DNA of 64,000 nt. Origin: Nannochloropsis salina CCMP1776. Its lineage: Eukaryota; Sar; Eustigmatophyceae; Eustigmatales; Monodopsidaceae. Both the position numbers and the translations under genes were made by a program. This document shows, piece after piece, positions 1-9,813 of this stretch. Positions within the stretch are counted from its first letter, which is position 1. Each line of letters begins with the position of its first letter. The stretch covers positions 152,035 through 216,034 of the forward strand of contig SDOX01000183.1 in the NCBI GenBank assembly GCA_004565275.1, read 5' to 3'. The notes beneath the pieces are model-generated. The model worked only from the letters and a program-made list of their open reading frames with translations, searched no databases and was not told the origin of the DNA.

Positions 1-1074
1 TCTGCGAGGAGAGGTGGTGATGCGGCAAAAAGAGCGAGACGAGTATCGTGATGAGGCGCGGTACTTAAGAGTTGGTGGCGGGAGCTGGGGTCGAAATGGG
101 TTCAGTGGATTGAACAAAAAATAAAAAGTCTGGAGCAGTCGCCGAGGATCCTAAAATGACTGTTTGCCACCTTTGTACAGAATAAAACACAAAGAAATCA
201 TAAACGGGAAGACACTGCGAGCTCGTTCAAATTCAAATGCAGCAACGCAATTTATCTGACAAGTATGGTTGCTGTGCCCATAGCACAGGCCTCGACAATT
301 TATCCATCAATATCTGTCAGCAAGGTGTGTCTGAGAGTAAATTTTGACCACGTCTCACGGCCAGCTAAAAAAAGTTACCCGTACCGCCCTCAGTCAAACG
401 CTATGGCTTCGTGCCATCTCCTGTGTTCCTCGTCTATACACATTTTGTCTGCCTTGGCATCACATTGTAAATTTTATTACTTTGGGGACCTTATTCGTAA
501 AGCCTGGTGCTTTTTCGCTCATCACAACAGAAGAAAAGCTAATAAGCAGAAAAACTCACAACTTCAGGGGGGTGCAGGGTGCACGAGAGTATCTCATTGC
601 TCACTTACGTTCTGTAAAGTCATTTCCTTCACTGGCTGTATATGTCCCAAAAACATCTTAATGATGGGTGAGATGGAAAAATGACCCGAAAATGTGCATA
701 ATACTCACAGTCTTAAGGACATTCCAGCTGGGAACGCAGACCAACGGCTCGGAACTTTGGCGCCAAGTTCGCTAATTCCGAGACCACGCCGGCTTGCGTG
801 CGTGTCAGAGTTTTCCAACCTTCGTCAGCGTCCAAGCCTTTGCCACAACGGAGCGGGAGGGCTTCCTTCACCAAAGCGATAATCCATGCATGAGTTATGG
901 GATTTGGTGTACAATCAAACATTTCAATCCTCGGTAACGATATTCTGCCTCTATTTTCTCCTTCAGGACGCGATCATTGCGGTATTTGTTTTAGGGCTCT
1001 ACCACCTCGAATACGCTGCAAATACAGAGTAATTTTCAATCTTTCGCGCAACAATTGGGAATTCTTCTAGAAAT
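1..1074. other. Gene-free left flank
   Basis: No convincing gene is seen here. Open frames (for example 265-684 +) have no recognisable domain and biased composition. An AATAAA hexamer lies at 181. The right-hand part presumably holds the promoter and 5' UTR of the FAD oxidoreductase gene that begins at 1075. Confidence 0.5.
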
Positions 1075-2980
1075 ATGATGTCATCTATGGTTTTTCTGCT
1101 CGTGGTATTCGCAATGGATCCCGCATGTGGCTTCCTCTCCCCCATGGCTCGACCAACGACACCATTGAGTTTGCACGTGAGCACTGCCCCTGCAGACGAC
1201 AAACCCGTCTCATTTACCACAAAAGAACCCTTTGGATCCAGGACGAAGAGAATTCTTGATAAGATCGGTGCGGATGCTGATGCTTCAGGGGGTGCAGGAT
1301 CGTCAATTTCCTTCACGACCCTGGAGGCGATAGACCGCGCTTGGGAGGCCGTTAAAACAGGCCGGGCTTCGGGGGAGGCTCCCACTTTCGTACGGGAGAC
1401 TGACGTTCCCTTATCTACATCCCCCAAATTCGATGTAATCGTTGCGGGAGGTACGTTGGGGATTTTTATGGCAACAGCTTTGCAAAGAAAAGGTTTTCGT
1501 GTTTGCGTTGTAGAGCGCGGACCCTTGCGGGGTCGGACGCAGGAATGGAATATTTCTCGAAAAGAAATGATGGAATTGGTAGAGGAAGGAGTGCTTAGCA
1601 AGGAAGATGTAGAAGATGCAATCGGTATCGACTTCAACCCTATCCGTGTGGGTTTTGTGGGCGAAAAAAATGAGCCGTACACTCTCTGGACGCAGGACGT
1701 GCTGCACCTCGGCGTCTCCCCCTCTGTGCTGCTGGCTCGGGCTCAATCTCGGTTCCTGGCCGCTGGAGGCGTCGTGCACGAAAACACCCCAATCCAAGGC
1801 ATCCGGATTGCCCCTAATGGGGCGGCGGTGGAGGTGAAGAGCACAGAAATGATGGACGGTGAAGAGCTCACGGGGCGCCTTGTGATAGACTGCATGGGTA
1901 ATCAGAGCCCTATCTCGCGTCAGGCACGGGCAGGGCAACAACCCGACGGCATTTGTATCGTGGTGGGTACATGTGCATCTGGATTTGACCCAACCCGGAA
2001 CACCTACGCCGACTTGCTGTACAGCAACACTCCTACCATGGACAAGGGGGTCTCCCAAGTGCACTGGTTCTGGGAGGCGTTCCCTGCGTCCTCGGGACCC
2101 GGCGACAGGACTACTTATTTATTCATGTACTGCGACGCCAAGCCGGAGCGACCGTCGATCCTGGAATGCTTCGAGGTTGGAAAGAGAGGGACGGGGGGGG
2201 GGCAGTCCAGTTAGCCACCCGTCCTGACAACCACTCCATTCTTCTTTCCCTTCTTCTCATTTTCTTCGTCAGGATTATTGGGACTTAATGCCTCAGTACC
2301 AGAACCTTTCGAGCCTGGACGCGCTCACCTTCAAACGCGCCGTCTGCAATTTCTTCCCCACCTACAAGGACAGCCCCCTGCGGACCGACTTCCCCCGACT
2401 CTGCGCCATCGGTGACGCCTCAGGCATCCAATCCCCCTTGTCCTTTGGCGGTTTTGGCTCCTTAAGTCGACACCTTGGCCGCCTGACCACCGCTTTTTCC
2501 GACGCTTTAACCACGGACTCTCTCTCGAAAGAGGAGCTCGGGCTCATCAATGCCTATCAACCCTCCCTGTCCGTCACCTGGATGTTCCAACGGGCCATGA
2601 GTGTGCCTGTCGGAGCCAAGCCCCGGCCTGACTTCATCAATCGCTCGCTGATCAACAACTTCAAATCCATGGAGAAGCTCGGAGACCCGGTCCTGAAGCC
2701 GTTCCTGCAGGACGTGGTGCAAGCCGGGCCGCTCTTCTCAGCCATGGCAGGCATCGCCCGCCAGGACTTCTTCAACACCCCCACCGTCCTCTGGCACGTG
2801 GGCGTGGACGCCTTCTTTGGATGGTTCCGTCATTTTTTCATGCTCTGCGTGTATACTCTCCTATACCGTGCCACGAAACAGACCAAAGGCACGGAGGCCC
2901 TGCCCCCGAAGATGAGGTACCGATGGGACAGACGGGTGGAGAACTGGGAGTTCGGCTCCGGGTTGGATTATCGGTTGTGA
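1075..2980 (+). CDS. Lycopene-cyclase-like FAD-dependent oxidoreductase, plastid-targeted
   Basis: Two exons, 1075-2175 and 2273-2980, give 602 aa; the 97-bp intron starts GTTGGA and ends TTCGTCAG, and the frame is kept (ECFE joined to DYWDLMP). Residues about 119-137 form an N-terminal Rossmann FAD motif (VIVAGGTLGIFMATALQ), followed by VVERG; LVIDCMGNQSP and, in exon 2, AIGDASGIQSPLSFGG are the later FAD-contact motifs of lycopene-cyclase-like flavoproteins. Plants have a plastid member annotated as lycopene beta/epsilon cyclase protein that is not the classical cyclase; this resembles that group. The start MMSSMVFLLVVF is a signal peptide ending near CGFLSP, a heterokont plastid leader. 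A hydrophobic stretch near residue 551 may touch a membrane. The substrate is unknown. The gene converges on the SRP54-M gene, 113 bp away. Confidence 0.85.
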
Positions 2981-3093
2981 GAAAGGAGGACACTTGGAGA
3001 GGTGTATTTCTGTAAGATACAAATGTACGAACCGAGAATCGAGGGGCAAGTCCCCGCAATTTCTACTTCCTCTTCCCTTGGCTATTTCTTTCA

Positions 3094-3735
3094 TTAAAAT
3101 GGCAACCGGTTTCCTTTCTTCAACGCCCTTTTCTGTTGTTTCTGCTGCATGGCTCCCACAGACACGCCCGCCGGATCCCCCATCATCAGCACTTGGCACT
3201 CACTCTGCGTCTTTGGCATTTCCTTCTTGTCCGCCACCCGCCGACGTACCCATTTGTGCAAGGCCTGGGAGTTTTCGTACAAGCCGAGGAGTAAATTGAT
3301 TTCTTGGATCGACTCACCACTCTGTGTGGCCACACGTTGCTTCTCCCTCGACTTGATCTTCTCAGGGTGGGCCAGCTCCTCCTCCGTGAACGCGCCTAGA
3401 ATCTTCCTGTACCGCTCCCCCACCTGTACTTCTGGCATGCTCCGAACTCCCGGTACTTTATTGACCCAGGAAAACCACGAATTCCCCGGTTTATCCACTG
3501 CCTCTTTAAAATTACGCAAATCATAGCGCGTCATGCTCGCCAGTCTAGCCAGTTCTGCCTGAAATTGCTCCTCTTCCTTCGAGGCCCGCCGTTCTTGAAT
3601 GGCATTCTGCACTACGCGCCACACGGTGGAATGGCGCACAAGTGGCGGAGCCGTTGCAAGCTGTGTCAAAAGGTGCGGTCGATTGAAAAGCAGCGACGTG
3701 CGTATATTGCACCTGAGGGATAGCATCAGACTCAT
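3094..3735 (-). CDS. Stand-alone SRP54 M-domain-like protein, probably mitochondrial
   Basis: A single exon of 213 aa. The first ATG of the frame is at 3735; the open frame runs upstream without an ATG. Residues 1-45 are rich in Arg, Leu and Ser with no acidic residue, as in a mitochondrial presequence. The rest aligns by eye with the signal-peptide-binding M domain of SRP54/Ffh: MTRYDLRNFKEAV resembles its first helix, WVNKVPGV the SMIPGM finger-loop end, then FTEEELAHPEKIKSREKQR and the best-conserved part, GESIQEINLLLGLYE, matching SGTSVQEVNRLLKQFE. The NG GTPase domain of SRP54 is absent. Family knowledge says the M domain binds SRP RNA and signal peptides; here only an RNA- or ribosome-related role in mitochondria can be inferred. 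Confidence 0.75.
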   Translation of the reverse strand: MSLMLSLRCNIRTSLLFNRPHLLTQLATAPPLVRHSTVWRVVQNAIQERRASKEEEQFQAELARLASMTRYDLRNFKEAVDKPGNSWFSWVNKVPGVRSMPEVQVGERYRKILGAFTEEELAHPEKIKSREKQRVATQSGESIQEINLLLGLYENSQALHKWVRRRVADKKEMPKTQSECQVLMMGDPAGVSVGAMQQKQQKRALKKGNRLPF

Positions 3736-4401
3736 ATTATGCCCCTGTCGTTGCGTGACGAGAATGTGCGAAGCCTGCGTTGAGGAGAGTGTGGATGGAC
3801 ACACATGTTTCAGCTTCGGACATACATCCTGCTCAACACCTTCGTGCTAAAAGACTGAATTGCATGTGCCCGCCCCTTCGCCTGCCGTCACCGAGGTGTC
3901 AGCTCGTGTATACCTCCTTCCTGTCGAGATTACCCCTTTCATGGTACCTACTAATCAACCTTTGGACCGCAGGAAAATATTCCATCGCATCCCAACAAGC
4001 CAAAAAGAACGATTTTCATCCGCGCGTCACACTCCATCATGCACAGGTTCTAGGGAGCGCTTCCATCCAATCCGCGTACCTGTGGCATGAGCCTGATCGT
4101 ATCCCAAGGAGGGTCCCTCTTGCATCACCGCCTGGAGATTCGGCGAGCAGGGCCATGAGTGAGACCTTGCCTGATCATTTTTATTGCAAAAAGCCCCGTT
4201 CCGAAGTATTGGCACATGTTTTACCACGCTGACTGTATAACGTTTACGTGGAGAGTCATGCGATCCATATTTTTTTCCCTTTGGAAAGATTTTTTTCCCC
4301 TCAGTGCCGGAAGCTCCCTGGTGCATATGATGCAAGCTCTTGCTTTTTCCTGTAATCCTCATCTAATTGAACAATATTTTCCCCCCACATTCATTACAAG
4401 A
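3736..4401. promoter_or_regulatory. Divergent intergenic region
   Basis: This 666-bp gap separates the start codons of the SRP54-M gene (-) and the DUF2470-ferredoxin gene (+), so it should hold both promoters. The plus-strand frame is open from 4159 with in-frame ATGs upstream of 4402 (for example at 4258), so part of it could be coding. No clear TATA element or conserved motif was identified. Confidence 0.4.
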
Positions 4402-5787
4402 ATGAAACCAGTAGATCATATTCGCGCATTTTGGTCCCGTAGTCCAGCTCCTCGAACACTCCTGTTTTTATTCTCATCGCTTGTTGGTGGGGTTGTGGCA
4501 AGAGTGATTCTCAAGCACTTTCGTTCCTTGGCGTTGCCTGCCTCACTGCGATGTCTTTTGAGAGGGAATCGAGGGGGAGAGCGATTGCCACCTGAGGTAG
4601 CTGAACGAATCATTGCCCACATGAATAAAGACCACGGAGCCCAACTCGTCCTATACTCCAAGCATTACGCTGGTCTCGCCTCGACCATCGCGGCCACCCT
4701 GACCTACATAGATTCGACTGGTGTCGAACTTTCGGTCACGCTCAGCTCATCCAATGCTCCACGTCGGATCTACATCGCGTTTCCACACGGATCTCTTCCG
4801 TCAGTCCACGATGCACGACCGGTATTGGTGGCGATGGCTGAAACAGCCGCGCAGGCCCTGGGCTCCGAGGTGAAAGCGGGCGAATCGGACGAGAATAAGT
4901 CAGATCCCTTGACGGACACCGAACACGGCTTTGCCCGCGCAGAAATGGGCAGCAAGAAATGCCTGGCCGGTACAGTAAAGAAGTACGACACGCACATGTT
5001 TGTCTTGTGGAAACGGGCGCAGGAATGGCCCAAGCACGTGGAGGCGGGCGCCGCGGGAATTGACCCGCCCACGCTCCCCCAAGCGCTCCATGCCGCCCTC
5101 AAGGATTGTGCCGGCTCGATCTCCTGTGGGAAAGTGAAGTTGAACGTGGCAGAATGCAGGGATGGGTCGGAGGACAAGGACGGGACCCTCTTGCTCTTCC
5201 CTCAGGAGCTTTGCGTAACGGGGGTGACTGAGGCCAATGCGAAGGCCGTGGTGGAGGCGTTGTTCGCGGGCGAGATGGAGGAAGGGGAGGAGGGACGGTG
5301 GGGGAACCGCACAAGGGTGGCGGCTGAGAAGGTCGGGCGTCTGAAGGGGTTGGCGGTGAAAAGCCTTCCGGGCCAGCATCTCTTTGTCTGCTGCCATGGG
5401 AACCGGGACAAGCGGTGCGGGTCTGTCGGCCCATATCTGGTCACGGAACTTCGGAGGTTGATCAAGGAGCGGGAGGAAGGAGCGGGGGGCGGGGTAGGGC
5501 CGTGGGATTGCCCCGTGCGGGCCTGTAGTCATGTGGGGGGGCACGCCTACGCCGGGAACGTGATCAGCTTTTGCCGGCGGGGCGAGGAGGGGCGGGTCTT
5601 GGGGGACTGGTGGGGCTACGTGACCCCTGCGGTCGCCAGGGAGTTGGTCGAGCGGCATTTGGGCAAGGGAGAGCTCTTGGCTTCGGTGTGGCGTGGACAG
5701 ATGGGCCTGGGGGAGGAGGAGCAGAGGGGGGTCGTGGAGTCGAGGGGATGCCAGGGCTGTGCGTGTGGGAAGGCGGGGAGGCCTTGA
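4402..5787 (+). CDS. DUF2470 domain fused to thioredoxin-like [2Fe-2S] ferredoxin (Apd1/sucrase-ferredoxin type)
   Basis: A single exon; the ATG at 4402 gives 461 aa, chosen because it directly precedes a hydrophobic segment (TLLFLFSSLVGGVVARVI), but earlier in-frame ATGs exist. Residues about 62-135 are a DUF2470 domain with the hallmark ERIIAHMNKDHGAQLVLY, the fold of plant plastid heme-binding and haem-oxygenase-related proteins. From about residue 185 a sucrase/ferredoxin-like (thioredoxin-like ferredoxin) domain follows, with FVCCHGNRDKRCG near 328-340 and CSHVGGHAYAGNV near 375-387. In yeast Apd1 the HxxxH pair helps bind a [2Fe-2S] cluster; H377 and H381 occupy that place here. GDWWGYVTP follows, as in the family. 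Inferred: a membrane-tethered redox protein with a haem- or flavin-handling module. Confidence 0.8.
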   Translation: MKPVDHIRAFWSRSPAPRTLLFLFSSLVGGVVARVILKHFRSLALPASLRCLLRGNRGGERLPPEVAERIIAHMNKDHGAQLVLYSKHYAGLASTIAATLTYIDSTGVELSVTLSSSNAPRRIYIAFPHGSLPSVHDARPVLVAMAETAAQALGSEVKAGESDENKSDPLTDTEHGFARAEMGSKKCLAGTVKKYDTHMFVLWKRAQEWPKHVEAGAAGIDPPTLPQALHAALKDCAGSISCGKVKLNVAECRDGSEDKDGTLLLFPQELCVTGVTEANAKAVVEALFAGEMEEGEEGRWGNRTRVAAEKVGRLKGLAVKSLPGQHLFVCCHGNRDKRCGSVGPYLVTELRRLIKEREEGAGGGVGPWDCPVRACSHVGGHAYAGNVISFCRRGEEGRVLGDWWGYVTPAVARELVERHLGKGELLASVWRGQMGLGEEEQRGVVESRGCQGCACGKAGRP

Positions 5788-6267
5788 GGACGGCGGGAGG
5801 TGGTGAAGAGGGTGAAGGGCAGGATGTTGAGAAAGTGTGGTGGCGTCTGCGAGTCTGAGCCATCCTAAGGGCAGCGCGTGGAGCGCTATTTTCATGCGGG
5901 GGGCGCGAGGTTCAAGCGCTTGCCGAGACGATTTCTTTGAGAGTAGTACCGCGAACTCTTTCGTTTCATGCACGGTCGGGGTCATTGAGGAGCTCTCCGG
6001 TGCCGACAGTGGCCTTAAAGAATGAAAGGCGGTCAAATAATCTGTCCGCGGCATCCACCCCGTGCTTGTGCTCATTTCACTGCCCTGTCCCTCCCTCCCG
6101 CCACTCGCCCACAGTCGCCGGCCTTGTTTTGCCCTTGCCTTCCAAGAAGCTGGAATCCGCGTGCCGGCAATAAAATTGGGGGGGCTTCACGGCCGTTGAC
6201 GGTAGGGAAAAAAGGAAAGCGGGGCGGAGGTGTAGGGAGAGAGGGGAGCAGACGGTGAGAGAGAAGG
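5788..6267. other. Intergenic region
   Basis: A 480-bp gap between two same-strand reading frames. Frames on both strands are open but are compositional shadows of GC-rich DNA. It should contain the 3' UTR of the ferredoxin-fusion gene. Nothing else recognised. Confidence 0.4.
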
Positions 6268-6774
6268 ATGAAGACCTCCCTCCTTTCGTCCCCTCGCCGC
6301 CCCACCCACCCGTCGTCCGCCTCCCATCCCGCCCCTCACGCCTTCTACGACGCGGACGCGCTTTTTCGCCTTCCCCCGGAGGTGGTCCGGGGATTTTCGG
6401 CCCTTTTGGCCTCCCCCGAAGCCGACCCCACGGTCGCCTACTACGCCGTCATCGACGGGAATGTGCTTGCCATGTGCCTCGGAGCCTCCACGCCCTTTCC
6501 TCCTTCCCACCTTCCCTCCTTGGCGCGGACCCGGGCCTTGCTGGCCCGTGTCCAAGGGGACAGTCGGAAGGAGAGGGAGGTGGTGTACGCGTATGCCACC
6601 GTCTTCCGCACCCTCGAGGAGTATCACCGCGAACGTGAGGGCCGCTGCTGCTTGTGTCTGCCGCCCTGCCGGCATGCTCTCCACCGGTGGTGTTGTGAGA
6701 GGAGGATGAGGGAGGAAACCTTGCGGGTGGTGGAGGGGGCCTTTCGGACCATGAAGCGGGAGCTGGGGGCGTGA
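6268..6774 (+). CDS. Hypothetical 168-aa Cys-rich protein
   Basis: The ATG at 6268 opens 168 codons. No family is recognised. The centre (PTVAYYAVIDGNVLAMCLGA) looks like a folded beta-alpha segment, and a cluster near residues 129-145 (CCLCLPPCRHALHRWCCERR) could bind metal or form disulfides, though it is not a standard RING or B-box. The C-terminus is a probable helix rich in Arg and Glu. It lies on the plus strand between the ferredoxin fusion and the convergent monooxygenase gene, only 180 bp from the latter. GC-rich DNA gives spurious frames, so this could be non-coding or one exon of a larger gene. Confidence 0.4.
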   Translation: MKTSLLSSPRRPTHPSSASHPAPHAFYDADALFRLPPEVVRGFSALLASPEADPTVAYYAVIDGNVLAMCLGASTPFPPSHLPSLARTRALLARVQGDSRKEREVVYAYATVFRTLEEYHREREGRCCLCLPPCRHALHRWCCERRMREETLRVVEGAFRTMKRELGA

Positions 6775-6954
6775 GGAGGGAGGGACGAAGAAGCGGAGGG
6801 AAGGAGGGATCTTCATGGAGGGCAGGGAAAGAAGAGAGAACCCGTGCCTTCGAGTGAATTGATTTTGGAGTGTTGTTCACGAGCGGAGTCCAGCATTCGT
6901 GCGAGAAGGCCTAATCTTGCCCCCCCTGCAGCCGTGCATTCCAACTCTCTCCCA

Positions 6955-8733
6955 CTAGCACTGGGCTTTCCTCGCGCCCTCCCCCTTCTCCTCTCCGGCC
7001 CCCTCAAAACTTCCTTTCCCCCCCACCTCCACCTCCCACCCCTCTCCGCCTGCCACCCGCCTATATTCACACCGCCGGTAAGCGTCTGAGCCTCCGGGAA
7101 AGACGGGGCGGCGATTGGAGACGTCGTTGTAGATCCCTTCCCGCACCTGAAGGTCCTCCTCCAGGGCGCTTGTCAGGCACCCTGCCTCCCGCGCCAGCAG
7201 TCGCTTGTACGCCCATTGTCCGGGGCCCAAGAAGAACCAGTCCCTCCCAAGCACCCGTCCTGCGGCCTCTTGCCTCATTTTCTCCTCCTCCAGCCACTGG
7301 AACCGACGCCGACGGGGAGGGAGGGACGGAGGCGGAGGGTCCGAACCTGGGGGCTGGCGAAGCGTTTTCAGGGCCCACCGGGCTTGGAGCTCAAAGAGGG
7401 GGAAAGGAACGACGGAATGAAGGAGGCCAATGAAGACGAGGGAGGGGAAAAAGGCGTGAAACAGGTGCTGATAGAGAGGGAAGACCGCACGGTCCTCCAC
7501 GCGGAGGAGCCGCGCGTCCGAGAGAGGGGCGGAGGGCGACAAGGGGCGACTCTCAAAGGCGGAGCCGCCGCTCAGGAAGGGCACGTGGTACTGAAAGCCC
7601 GTGCAGTACAGCACCAGGTCGATGCCCGTACAGACACTGCCGTCCTCAAACATCGCGCTCTTCCCGTCGCCCCCGGGCAAAAACACTCGCAGGCCCGGGC
7701 GTCGGTAGATGTTCCCCCGCTGCAAGGCCCCAGCCTCTTCCTTTCCGTCTTCCATCATTTTGGAGAGGCGCCGGTCCACCACATGGACCTCTGAAGCGAC
7801 CTGGGCCACCTCCCTGGCTATATCCGTCCCACTCGCCCTGTATCCCACGCACAACACCTTCAAACCCCGCAGGGCCTCCGGGTGGTCGTAGTCACGGGAG
7901 TGCATCACCCGACCGCGGTAATGCTCACGCAGCCCCGGGAGGTCCGGGCAATGAGGTACTTGGTAGTGCCCGTTGCACACCACGACCGCGTCGAAGACCT
8001 CCGATTCCGGAACCCCCTCACACGCGCCGGCGACAGAGCCACCCGCCTGTCGCACGACCGTGACTTGCCACACTGGCGCCTGGCTCTCCTCTCCCTCCGC
8101 CCCCTCCGGACCTTCTTTCTCTCTGGCCGCCCCCACGCCATGTTCCCTCGTGTAGTCACCCGGAGGGTACGGCGCGGCCCCCTTTCCCTCCTGGCCCCTG
8201 GTCCGTCGCACAGGTCTCACTTCTTTCACCTCCGTGTCGAAGGTGATCAATTTTTCTACGTCGTACTGCTTCGCATACCCCTCCAAATACGTCTGAACGT
8301 CTGTGTGTCTTAAAAAGGACGGAAGGGAGGGGTCGAAGGGCGTGTCCAGGAAGGCCATGATCTCCTTTGGTAAATTCGTCACCAACGATCTGTACATGAC
8401 ATCTTCGGGCCGGTATTTCCAAACTCCGCCGACTGTGGATGTTTTCTCGAATATACGCACTCGAAATCCGGCCTCGTGGAAGAGGCGCCCTGTCACAAGG
8501 CCCGCCGCGCCGGCCCCCAGCACGGCTACTTTTTGAGGCCGATGGGATGCCTCTGCCGAAGCCATCGTCATAAATCGCCGCCCCCAACCTTCTCTTGATG
8601 GTACTACGTCTGTGATGACAAAAGTAGGAAGGATCCTGCGCATGCGACGGAAGCTAAGAACGTGGGAGGAACTGAAAAGTGCCGTGGGTATTGTCAGAAC
8701 AAGCAGACCAAGGGGCAGGTTGCCTGCGACCAT
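6955..8733 (-). CDS. Flavin-containing monooxygenase (FMO-like)
   Basis: A single exon of 592 aa with ATG at 8733. An N-terminal hydrophobic stretch (LPLGLLVLTIPTALF) suggests a signal peptide or anchor. Residues from about 68 carry the FAD Rossmann motif (VAVLGAGAAGLVTG), followed by FEKTSTVGGVWKY, typical of class B FMOs. YRGRVMHSRDYDHPE matches the FMO-identifying motif (FxGxxxHxxxY) with Tyr for the first Phe. The NADPH Rossmann motif is VLCVGYRASGTDIA, where Arg stands in the place usually held by Gly or Ser. DLVLYCTGFQYHVPFL and FIGLLHSVVPFPLFELQARW are the later FMO motifs. FMOs use NADPH and O2 to oxygenate N or S atoms in small molecules; the substrate here is unknown. A Gly/Glu-rich tail closes the protein. 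Confidence 0.9.
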   Translation of the reverse strand: MVAGNLPLGLLVLTIPTALFSSSHVLSFRRMRRILPTFVITDVVPSREGWGRRFMTMASAEASHRPQKVAVLGAGAAGLVTGRLFHEAGFRVRIFEKTSTVGGVWKYRPEDVMYRSLVTNLPKEIMAFLDTPFDPSLPSFLRHTDVQTYLEGYAKQYDVEKLITFDTEVKEVRPVRRTRGQEGKGAAPYPPGDYTREHGVGAAREKEGPEGAEGEESQAPVWQVTVVRQAGGSVAGACEGVPESEVFDAVVVCNGHYQVPHCPDLPGLREHYRGRVMHSRDYDHPEALRGLKVLCVGYRASGTDIAREVAQVASEVHVVDRRLSKMMEDGKEEAGALQRGNIYRRPGLRVFLPGGDGKSAMFEDGSVCTGIDLVLYCTGFQYHVPFLSGGSAFESRPLSPSAPLSDARLLRVEDRAVFPLYQHLFHAFFPSLVFIGLLHSVVPFPLFELQARWALKTLRQPPGSDPPPPSLPPRRRRFQWLEEEKMRQEAAGRVLGRDWFFLGPGQWAYKRLLAREAGCLTSALEEDLQVREGIYNDVSNRRPVFPGGSDAYRRCEYRRVAGGEGWEVEVGGKGSFEGAGEEKGEGARKAQC

Positions 8734-9813
8734 TGACCGTCCTCAGTGCATCCTACTTGCGTTTTCGAGAGGCCACACCTGCGAAGTTGTAGGTCGTTAT
8801 GAAGTTGTCAATGCCCCGTTATGCGTTCGGCGTCCACGGTGGGCGGAAATCAGTGTCACAGGACCTGGTGAATTTTCTGAAAGGAAGTGTAGGAAGGGCA
8901 CTCGGACAGCCGCTGTCCTCGCTCCTCCTCATGCCACGCCCGGCTTCCCAGTCCCCTCATGTCACCGGCTAAGGCGCACGTCGCACGACCGCAAAGCTGT
9001 GACCGGTGGAATACCCACGCTTGAAGCCATGCAAGTGCCGCCTTCACCCGAGTCGTTGGGTTAAACCATGTGTTGTTGCCAAAGATTGTACTATCGGCTT
9101 CAGTAACGCAAGCGCCGAACAGGCCTCACGTTGGTTTCTGCTCGCAAGAGAGAGCCTTACTGGTGCAGGTGCAGCACAAACTCCATGCGTGGCCATTTAG
9201 AAAGGCATTTTTGGTAGATGGTATGAACAGGTTGAGCGTGGAGCGGGCTGTCAGCGCGCATTGTCTTGTCGTGCTTGCACCGTTCATCAGAGTATCATGC
9301 CTCCTGCATGCTGAAGAAACAATGACGCTGGACATTAGCAACCCTAGTGTATCTTTTGTTGTAATGTTTGGTGTATGCAATCGATACAAGTTGTGTGGGC
9401 ATGCATGATGTGCTGAAGGGCTTGTAGATCTGTGTGTGTGCCGACGTCGTGGTTGTCGAGCACGAGCATCGTAAGGTTTGCAGACTCCGAAGGGTCATAG
9501 TATCACTGTGGCTGACGCACGGCCATGCTCGTTCATGCGTGCACTACATGGTTGCCATATCGTCACAGCGCTCGGGTGCATGGTAGTGAGCTCCGCCTTC
9601 TGTGCCTGACTGGACGATACGGCGTGCTTGCTCTCTTGTCGTCGCTTCCATCTTGCCCGATCCCCACCCCTCTTTCTATCTCCCTCTTTCCGACCTGACG
9701 CGACCCTCAAAGACGTGATCCCGCACAGTCAGAGGCCAGGACGCCACTAAAAGGGTTTGCCGGTCGCTGAGGTACATCCGCCACGCCCACAGGCGTCGTC
9801 CGTGTGAGGAGCC
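8734..9813. promoter_or_regulatory. Divergent promoter region between FMO and Brr2 genes
   Basis: A 1,080-bp gap with the FMO gene leaving to the left and the Brr2 gene to the right. Small open frames (such as 9070-9408 +) have no recognisable domain. It is presumed to hold both promoters and 5' UTRs; no specific motif could be assigned. Confidence 0.4.

Noticed and set aside
4900-6075. 391-codon minus-strand frame opposite the ferredoxin fusion
   Set aside because: Pro/Leu/His-biased antisense shadow of a clearly conserved plus-strand gene.
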